This document shows, in pieces, positions 49,735 through 64,000 of a DNA stretch of 64,000 nt. A program made the position numbers and the translations under genes. The notes under the pieces were generated by a model. The model saw only the letters and a program-made list of their open reading frames with translations. It made no database searches and was not told the DNA's origin. The DNA is taken from NCBI RefSeq assembly GCF_003389455.1, contig NZ_QUAC01000077.1:59259-123258 (forward strand), in the 5' to 3' direction. The stretch comes from Streptomyces inhibens. GTDB taxonomy: Bacteria; Actinomycetota; Actinomycetes; Streptomycetales; Streptomycetaceae. Position 1 is the stretch's first letter; the number at the start of each line of letters is the position of its first letter.

Positions 49735-50476
49735 ACCGGCCGCCGATGGCCCAGCCGTAGGAAACGTCGTTGTGAACGGGCGCCTGACAATCACCGCTGT
49801 GCCGCCCGACGTGGGCCGGTACAGCGCCGTCACTCGTTAGGAGATCGGAACGATCGTCGACAAGCCGGCTGAGGGCCGTCTCGGCGACCGGCTCACCGGT
49901 CAGGGCGCTCGCCGATTCAGCCCATATCCGCATCGGCACTTCGCGGGGCTCGGCCAGGGCCAGCCCGCAGAAGAGGGGATTCCAGCCCTTCCGCGGTCTC
50001 GCTCTCCGGCAGTCGAAAGATCGCCTCGGACCGCTCGGGGAGGTCGCGCGGAGCGGTATGCGCCAGCACGGTGACATTGCCACTGTTCAGGCCCGGGACG
50101 GTTCGGGAGATCAGACGTTCTGGTTCGTATGAACGCCGGGTCGGGCCCGCCCGGTGAAGATTGACGAGCAGCACCGGACGAGCTGTGGAGATCTCCCGCA
50201 GAGAGTTCCGCCAGCGACTCCGGCTGCCCTGCGACGCGTCCACCCCGAGGGCGACGAGGACCTCTTTGTGAACCTCCTCCGTGGTGAGCCCCTGGGCGTC
50301 CACGACGACACTGCCTTCGACGCGCCGGTGGACTTCTCGCAGAATCGCCCCGCCATTCGTTCCGGACGGGTCGACAAGAAATGCTGGCGGGCCACCGGGC
50401 TGCGAAGACCCTGCCACCAGTCGCTGACGACGGTGACGGCACGTGCGGGGTGGTGAGCTTCAGGAGGTATGCCCAT
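49733..50476 (-). pseudogene. Decayed SUKH-family immunity gene, N-terminal fragment (copy 2)
   Basis: Homology to the N-terminal 180 residues of the intact relative is spread over three frames: VTVVSDWWQG (near 50440), then FLVDPSGTNGGAILREVHRR to RTVPGLNSGNVTVLAHTAPR (50417 to about 49990), then GLALAEPREVPMRIWAESASALTGE (about 49985 to 49860). The C-terminal 500 residues, including the SUKH part, are missing. A frameshifted, truncated remnant. Confidence 0.75.
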
Positions 50477-50532
50477 GCTTCGGCCAAGCCCCTTTCTCTC
50501 GTGCCGGCGCGCTGGTCAGCCCTCTCACGGTG

Positions 50533-52736
50533 TCAGTCGTTAAGGAAGGCGTACGACCACGCGGGAGCTTCCGCGCCTGTTTCATCGACGAGCAACTGGG
50601 CGCTCTGCACGTGCTGCCGCAACAGGTGGACCTCGTCGTCATCCTCGATGACGGCCTTGAGGCGAAGGCCGGTGACCCACAAACCGACCAGGGTGAGGAA
50701 GCTCTCCAGACTGCAGGCCGCGGGCAAGGCCGCCAGATGTTCCTCATCCGGCTCTGTGGGGATGCGGAGCACCTGACCTGAGTGGCCGTCGATGACCAGG
50801 TCGCCACCCATCCAGAACCCGATCTGGAAGAGCGGACCGGCCCCTTCCGGGGCGCTGATGCCCGACGGCCAGGAGACCTGTTCCAAGGCTTCGGGCAGCC
50901 GGCCGGCCCATCCCCAGGGGTAGATCGCCATGCCGCTCTCATCCACAGCGGGCAGGCCGATGTCGGTGAGAGTGCGCCGGGTTGCCGGGTCGGTGAGTCC
51001 GGTGGGGAGTTTTCCTTCTCCGAACTTCCGGAACTCGTCGGCGCCGTACAACTCGATCAGGTCCGCCGGACCGGGCGGTGGTGCGTCGACGGGCGTCGTT
51101 TCATTTGCCGCCACGTACGGGCCGGAGAGGGGACGCACTTCAGGTGAGCTGGTCCCGGTGAAGGCTTCTCCTGCCGCGGGCTTGACGGCGAACAGGCCGC
51201 CGACACCACCCAGGACGGTCACCTCCTCAAGGACCAGCGGGGGAGCGGCGAGCAGCAGGTCGTGGACCGCAGGCTCGTCCGGCATGGCTTCGAAAAGCTC
51301 GTCAAACGTCGTGGGTCCCGAATCTTCCTCTTCATCGGGCCACGACAGGTCGGGAAGGTGCTCCTCCGGAATGTCCTCTCCGTACCAAGGCCCGGCCAAC
51401 AGCCGGCCGGTGAGGGGGTCCCAGAGAGTCGTGGACTCGTCGGCGTCGTAGAGGCCGGCAATGGCTGGTCGTCCTTGCCACTGCACTTCGGTCATGCCGT
51501 CGCAGGCGCGGAATGAGAGGTAGCGATGGTGGTAGGCACCTGGCGGCCGCCACTGCGTCCACTTCGCCTTCCACGGGAGGTCCACGCCCGAAGCGGCGAT
51601 GGCGGAGGCGAACGCGTCATCGCCGCGTGCGGTGGCCATGAGGTGCAGCCAGGCAGCCCACTCTCCTTGCGCGGCCGGAATCATGCCGTACAGCCAAAGG
51701 TAGGAGGCGTCCGCAGCGGCCGAGTTGCCGGGAAGAGTGCCGAAGCTCGCACAGGCAGCGGCGTCCAGCAGCAGGAGCTGGGAGACGTTCGCTATTGCCT
51801 GCCCGTCCTGGAGCAGATCACCGAAGACCCTCGCAGGCCCTTCGTAGTCTGCGGGAATCCCCTGGTAATAGCCGGCACGTGCGGCATGCATGGCAAGTCC
51901 GGTCGCGACATAGGCGCCTTCGTGGCCGTGCTTGCTCCACCCTTCCGGGTGCTGGAATTCCGGAGAGATGTCACGCAGCCACTGGACCATGTGCCGGTTG
52001 ACGTTTTCGACGTCCCGCTCACCGGCATTGCGGCGCAGTTCTTCGGCGAGGCTTTCGTCCGTGAACCGGACGCCGCTCTCGTCGGAGGCAAGCTCGGCCG
52101 GAAACTCCTCCAAGACCTCCAGAAGGGCTGACTCCGTCAGCTGTTCGCCGGTCAGAGCGGCGGTGAGCTCAGCCCACATGCGCAGGGGCACGACGCGCGG
52201 TTCCGACAGGGCCAGCGCACGGACAGGCTGCGGCCAGTCGCGATGCGTGGACTCCGGCCCCTCCACATGCACCGCGACGGGTGCGCGTACGGAGCGCCGC
52301 AACGGCCCGCTGTGAACGACCAGTCCAGCCTTGCCGCCGCTCAATCCCTGAACTGTTCGGGAAAGGAGGCGTTCCGGCTCGTACGAGAAGCGAGTGACTC
52401 CTGCCCGATGAGCGTTGATGACGAGGACGAGCCGAGGCTCTTCCAGTCTCCGCACCGACACGCGCCAATTTCGACGGCTGCCCGCAGAGAGGTCAACGCC
52501 AAGAACCCCGAGTATTTCGGTGTGCAACTCTTCGGCGGTACGCCCGGTGGCATCCAGCAGAACACTACCGGCGATGGTGCGGTGGACCTCACGCAGAACC
52601 TTGGCGCCGTCGCGCCCTGAAGTGTCCGCCACATGGATCCACTTGCCGCCGGGGCGCTCGTCCCCCCACCACTCGGTGATGAGGGAAACGGCATCCTCGC
52701 TCGACGTGATGTTCGGTGACCGTTCCTGGTTGCCCA

Positions 52737-52737
<1 letters not shown>
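50533..52737 (-). CDS. SUKH-4-type immunity protein with N-terminal ATPase-like domain (intact)
   Basis: 734 residues. N-terminal 200: nucleotide-binding-like strands and helices without a canonical Walker A Lys (VADTSGRDGAKVLREVH). Middle: helical repeat-like, with HMVQWLRDISPEFQHPEGW and LLLDAAACASFGTLPGNSAAA. C-terminal about 170 residues: SUKH fold, with KLPTGLTDPATRRTLTDIGLP, LFQIGFWMGGDLVIDG and LESFLTLVGLWVTGLRLK. SUKH proteins neutralise cognate toxins in polymorphic toxin systems. Start overlaps the toxin stop as TAATG, so toxin and immunity are translated together. Function by family and position. Confidence 0.88.
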
Positions 52738-60707
<7,970 letters not shown>

Positions 60708-60753
60708 GGTAGAGCTCCCCCGTGAAAAAAGTGCAATTTGGCGTGGTGTGGAC

Positions 60754-60776
60754 GGAGGCCTTATGAAAAGGCCTCC
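60754..60776 (-). terminator. Hairpin between helical partner gene and toxin
   Basis: GGAGGCCTT and AAGGCCTCC with a 5-base loop in the 100-base gap. It may attenuate the transcript so the toxin is expressed less than the preceding partner. Confidence 0.5.
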
Positions 60777-60807
60777 ACGTCAAAGACTTCGGAACCGACC
60801 GCCGGCC

Positions 60808-61323
60808 TCAGCCGCTGGCAGGTCTCCAGGCGGTGCGGACCACCTGGGGGCCCTGTTCCTTCGTCGGGTCCTGCCACGCCTGTTTGTTCTCGACGTGCTG
60901 CTTCATCAAGGACTCGCTGAAGTCCTCGCCCTCCGCGTAATTCTTGGACATGGAGGTGAGCGCCTTGCCGATTTCCTGGAGTTTCGAGGAGAGGTGGCCC
61001 ATCGACTCGTACATGCCGTCGCGCACACCCTCGTAGGCGACACCGAACTTCTCGCCGATGTCGTCATCCCCCCACGGCGGAGCGCCGTCCTTGCTGTCGA
61101 ACGTCGTCAGCCCGCTCCAGAACTGCTGGCCGAACGACTTCTCCGGCGGCGGGGGCTGGTTGTCCCCCTTGCTGGGCGGACCCGCGCCCAGCGCGCTCAG
61201 GCCGTCCATCAGCCGTGCGACCGAGGTGTAGAAGTCCTCGCCGAGCTTGACGAAGCTGGTGCCCTCAGCCTTGAGGGACTCCACATCCGTCTGGAACCCG
61301 CCTGCCCCCACAACATCCCCCAT
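60808..61323 (-). CDS. Helical WXG100-like partner of the toxin
   Basis: 171 residues from ATG 61323. All-helical character with FQTDVESLKAEGTSFVKLGEDFY, a proline-rich middle (GDNQPPPPEKSF), and a C-terminal helical coil (MGHLSSKLQEIGKALTSMSKN). It resembles ESX/WXG100-type or LXG chaperones encoded directly before type VII toxins; no WXG motif is obvious. Likely helps export of the giant toxin that follows. Confidence 0.7.
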   Translation of the reverse strand: MGDVVGAGGFQTDVESLKAEGTSFVKLGEDFYTSVARLMDGLSALGAGPPSKGDNQPPPPEKSFGQQFWSGLTTFDSKDGAPPWGDDDIGEKFGVAYEGVRDGMYESMGHLSSKLQEIGKALTSMSKNYAEGEDFSESLMKQHVENKQAWQDPTKEQGPQVVRTAWRPASG

Positions 61324-61448
61324 GTTGGTAATGGTTACTCAATGATATCTACAAGCCAAAGCTTAAAGGCGGGCGGTGACAGCCCGCCAGGTGGTACCGC
61401 GCGAGAGCCCCGGCGCCGGGCGGGACGCCCCTGCCGGCCCGCCCGGCT

Positions 61449-61850
61449 TCAGGAGCCGCTCGGCCGGTACCAGCGGTGGTAGAGCTCGACCGCCTCCTCC
61501 GGGGGGAAGTTGGGCAGGAAGGTGACATCGCCGTTCACCTTGGAGATGGCGACGTTGCTCCCGCCCGGATCGGACGGCGGGGCGTCGGGGTCCTCGGGGG
61601 CCGGCCAGCTCGCGTGCACCAGGTAGGCGACGTCGAATTCATGGACAAACAGGGCGGACGGACCGTCGGGCGAACCGACTTCGGGGAAGTGCTGCCGGCC
61701 GATCTCCAGGGCTTCGTCCTGGCTGGTCGGCACCGGCTTCGGCGCGCCGTCCTCCGCGCCACCGTGCGGAGGAACCGGAGGGACCGGGGGCGGCGTGGGC
61801 GGCGTGGGGGGCTGGCCGGGATTGCTGCCCGTCATGCCGGGATCTGTCAT
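61449..61850 (-). CDS. YrhB-like / Imm35-like small protein in toxin locus
   Basis: 133 residues from ATG 61850 with AAGGAG upstream. Pro-rich start (PPTPPTPPPVPPVPP), then a compact fold with ALEIGRQHFPEV, LFVHEFDVAYLVHASWP and VNGDVTFLPNFPPEEAVELYHRWYR, a pattern of YrhB-domain proteins, some of which are immunity-like. First gene of the locus in transcription order. Function is not certain. Confidence 0.6.
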   Translation of the reverse strand: MTDPGMTGSNPGQPPTPPTPPPVPPVPPHGGAEDGAPKPVPTSQDEALEIGRQHFPEVGSPDGPSALFVHEFDVAYLVHASWPAPEDPDAPPSDPGGSNVAISKVNGDVTFLPNFPPEEAVELYHRWYRPSGS

Positions 61851-61981
61851 GGACGCTGCTCTCCTTGGCGCTGATCTTGGCGCGGGTCTTGGCGCTGATC
61901 TTGTCGGTGGTGGTCAACCTAACTCACGCCGCGCAAGCCTGTTCGGTTCGCGGGAACGGCTGCCGAGTGGCCTGCCCGCGC

Positions 61982-62779
61982 TCAGCCGAAGAGGACCCGT
62001 GCCAGGTAGAAGTCGAGGAGCTCCGCGTCGCCGAGGACCTCGAAGGCTTCGTCGTCGGCGGGGCGTCGGCCGTAGATGAGGAGCAGGAGATCGGTCAGGG
62101 GAGCGCGGACGGAGACGGCGGCTTCCTCGGCGGAACGGCGCCAGGCGAGGGCGTCGCCGGTGAGGTCGACCAGCCAGTCGGCGGCCGCTTCCGGCGGGGT
62201 GTCCGTGGCGTGGAAGTGGAGGGTACGGCCGGGGCCGAGCAGTTCGCGCCGATCGGGGTGGAAGTCGAACATCTCGGGGAGGGAACCGAGTTCCATCCAC
62301 TCGTCCATGGTGTCGATGGCGATGTGCTGGTCGACGGCGAAGTCCGCGCCGAGGGCCAGGGTGGCATCGCAGCGGTGGATGACGGTCTCGTGGGCCATCC
62401 GGCGGGCGAAGAAGAGCGGGGACCCGGAGGGGAGCGGGGTCCAGATCCTGGTGTCCGGGCTCGTGGCGCGGAGGGCGGTGGCCAGGAGTCCGGCGCCCTC
62501 GGTGAGCCAGGCGGCGAGTTCAGGCGGGGTCTGGGTGGTGTCGCGGGGGAGGGTTCGCAGGGCGGTGTCGGGCGGGGGTTCGGTGGCCCGGGTTCGCACG
62601 ATCTCCTCGACCCAGCGGTGGGCCTCGCCCAGATGCCGGAGCAACTGGGCGAGGTTCCAGTCGGGGCAGGAGGGGACGGAGGTGGTGAGGGCGGTGTCCT
62701 TGGTGAGGACGGATGCCAGCAGGTCTGCCTGGGTGACGATCTCGGTGCAGTAATCGTCGTAGCTCAGGGTGGAGTTCAT
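61982..62779 (-). CDS. Maleylpyruvate isomerase-family (DinB-like) protein
   Basis: 265 residues. N-terminal mycothiol-dependent maleylpyruvate-isomerase-type domain: VPSCPDWNLAQLLRHLGEAHRWVEE, then MAHETVIHRCDATLALG with the conserved His pair. The C-terminal domain with LVDLTGDALAWRR is typical of the TIGR03083 set. Such enzymes work with mycothiol in isomerisation or detoxification. No clear link to the toxin genes. Confidence 0.92.
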   Translation of the reverse strand: MNSTLSYDDYCTEIVTQADLLASVLTKDTALTTSVPSCPDWNLAQLLRHLGEAHRWVEEIVRTRATEPPPDTALRTLPRDTTQTPPELAAWLTEGAGLLATALRATSPDTRIWTPLPSGSPLFFARRMAHETVIHRCDATLALGADFAVDQHIAIDTMDEWMELGSLPEMFDFHPDRRELLGPGRTLHFHATDTPPEAAADWLVDLTGDALAWRRSAEEAAVSVRAPLTDLLLLIYGRRPADDEAFEVLGDAELLDFYLARVLFG

Positions 62780-62815
62780 GCCGTCACGGTAGAGGCCGCT
62801 ACCGACATTGAGCCG

Positions 62816-63254
62816 TTACCACGTGCGGATGGCCGCCTCCAGGCGGAAGCGCAGCCGGCAGATGACGGCGTCCGTGGCCCGGCGAACGGCGTGGGCGACG
62901 ACCGCGCCGCGCTGGTTCTGGAGCGGCCGCTGCCGGAGGTGGGTGGGTTCGGCCTCCGGGGTGAGGGTGGTGATGCGGGTGGCGGGGTGGCGGGGTGGCG
63001 GGGTGCCCGGCGTGACGGTGATGCGGGGTGGCGAGCGGTCAGGGCGGTGGCTTACGTGGCGATCGGGCGTCCTATGGAGCGGGTGTCGGCACCGCGTTGG
63101 CGACCGCTTCGACACCGGTCAGCGTCGAGTAGCCGGACGCGAACGCCTTGAGCAGGAGCAGGACGCCGAGAGGCGTGGCGTTGTGGGCGAGGGCGGAGGC
63201 ATGGCCGTCGGCGGTGAGGGGGGAGGCCGGGGCGTCGTGCGTGGCTCGCCTCAA
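62816..63254 (-). pseudogene. Remnant of APC-type amino-acid permease
   Basis: Two pieces in different frames match a Streptomyces APC permease: GVLLLLKAFASGYSTLTGVEAVANAVP (split here: LLLLKAFASGYSTLTGVEAV) at about 63090-63200, and a C-terminal tail THLRQRPLQNQRGAVVAHAV plus RRATDAVICRLRFRL at 62830-62930. The middle of the permease (most helices) is missing. It is a pseudogene with a large deletion. Confidence 0.6.
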
Positions 63255-64000
63255 CCTCCGCCGACGCCCGTGGCGTTGCCGTCGCCGGGCGTGGTGGCGC
63301 CGGTTGTGGTGCTGGCGCCGGTCGTGACGGTGGCGCCGGGTGTGGTGGCGCCCGTGGTGCCGCCGTTGCCTCCGGTGAGGATGCTGCTGGTGCCTCCTGT
63401 GGCGTTGCCGCTGGTGCTGCCGGTGGTGGCGTTGCCTCCGGTGGCGTTGCCGCTGGTGCTGCCGGTGGTGGCGTTGCCGCCGGTGGCGTTGCCGCTGGTG
63501 CTGCCGGTGGTGGCGTTGCCGCCGGTGGCGTTGCCGCTGGTGCTGCCGGTGGTGGCGTTGCCGCCGGTGGCGTTGCCGCTGGTGCTGTTGGTGCTGGCGT
63601 TGCCGCCGGTGGCGCTGCCTCCGGTGCCGCTGGTGCTGGCGTTGCCGCCGGTGGCGCTGCCTCCTGACCCTCCGGTGCCTCCGGCTCCTCCGGCTCCGCC
63701 GAGGATGCCGCCGCCGGTGCCTCCGGATCCTCCAGATCCTCCGGCTCCGCCGAGGATGCCGCCGCCGGTGCCTCCGGATCCTCCAGATCCTCCGGCTCCG
63801 CCGAGGATGCCGCCTCCTCCGGATCCTCCAGACCCTCCAACTCCGCCGAAGATGCCGCCTCCTCCGGTGCCTCCGGACCCTCCAACTCCGCCGAAGATGC
63901 CGCCTCCTCCGGTGCCTCCGGACCCTCCAACTCCGCCGAAGATGCCGCCGCCGAGGACGCCAGACCCTCCAGACCCCCCGGCCCCGGCGCCACCGACAAC
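63251..64000 (-). CDS. Glycine-rich repeat protein, C-terminal part (runs off right edge)
   Basis: 250 codons without stop are in the window; the start lies beyond 64000. The visible part is first GGILGGAGGSGGSGGTGG-type repeats (17-residue units), then 14-residue units of GNATGGNATTGSTS, and it ends NATGVGGG with TGA at 63251-63253. Composition is over half glycine, with Asn/Thr/Ala, like secreted structural or adhesin glycine-rich proteins. No catalytic domain seen. Its stop overlaps a TTG of the permease remnant. Confidence 0.7.
   Translation of the reverse strand, partial: VVGGAGAGGSGGSGVLGGGIFGGVGGSGGTGGGGIFGGVGGSGGTGGGGIFGGVGGSGGSGGGGILGGAGGSGGSGGTGGGILGGAGGSGGSGGTGGGILGGAGGAGGTGGSGGSATGGNASTSGTGGSATGGNASTNSTSGNATGGNATTGSTSGNATGGNATTGSTSGNATGGNATTGSTSGNATGGNATTGSTSGNATGGTSSILTGGNGGTTGATTPGATVTTGASTTTGATTPGDGNATGVGGG
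63420..63600. repeat. 42-base tandem repeats
   Basis: About four copies of a 42-base unit (GTGGCGTTGCCGCTGGTGCT then GCCGGTGGTGGCGTTGCCGCCG) encode the 14-residue glycine/asparagine/threonine repeat. A second array of 51-base units lies at 63690-63830. Confidence 0.85.

Overview
The window is high-GC actinobacterial DNA, almost certainly from the core chromosome of a Streptomyces species. The evidence is strong GC3 bias, many GTG/TTG starts, a conservon (cvnA-E type) operon, DUF397/XRE pairs, Zur-ZnuABC next to UppS and RecO, GTP-dependent signalling genes and long proline/glutamine-rich secreted proteins. No rRNA, tRNA or CRISPR array was seen.

Layout. 1-4525 (minus): a conservon, CvnA sensor ATPase, CvnB roadblock protein, CvnC DUF742 protein and CvnD GTPase, followed by a CYP157-type P450 lacking the ExxR arginine and the start of a second P450. 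4769-6205: an XRE/DUF5753 regulator with a two-repeat DUF397 protein and a divergent small protein. 6254-12793: housekeeping and zinc block: recO, uppS, zur, znuB, znuC, znuA and glyS, with Zur-box-like sites at znuA. 12910-19000: a membrane protein, a NarL-type two-component pair, an I36-like secreted protein, a DUF1772 membrane protein, and a TetR/aldo-keto reductase pair. 19026-24572: two drug-efflux-type MFS genes, an MmyB-like regulator and a tRNA-dihydrouridine synthase.

24589-35840 looks like a catabolic island: P450, glutamine synthetase-like ligase, acetoacetate-decarboxylase-family protein, MarR regulator, aldehyde dehydrogenase, class III extradiol dioxygenase, FAH-family enzyme and a class I glutamine amidotransferase. 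Four copies of a GTTTGA-N3-CAAAY-like site lie in the promoters of these genes and suggest one MarR regulon. A second MmyB regulator/MFS pair sits inside this island; both MmyB/MFS pairs share the same operator-like inverted repeat (GGTACCAG-N12/13-CTGGTACC).

36166-45517: pyruvate phosphate dikinase, a small secreted protein between two near-identical terminator hairpins, an ArsR-like regulator, a TauD-family dioxygenase and a sugar ABC importer (permeases plus binding protein).

45518-61850 is the most unusual part: a type VII-like polymorphic toxin locus read right to left. It has a YrhB-like protein, a helical WXG100-like protein, and a 2656-residue protein carrying two papain-fold 'toxin glutamine deamidase' domains plus a C-terminal nucleic-acid-deaminase-like domain. 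Next comes a TAATG-coupled SUKH-4-type immunity protein, a decayed second immunity copy, and a third, frameshifted immunity gene. The last two are interleaved with a duplicate of the sugar-binding-protein gene that carries a foreign C-terminal tail. 61982-64000 holds a maleylpyruvate-isomerase-family protein, remnants of an APC amino-acid permease, and the C-terminal end of a glycine-rich repeat protein that runs off the window.
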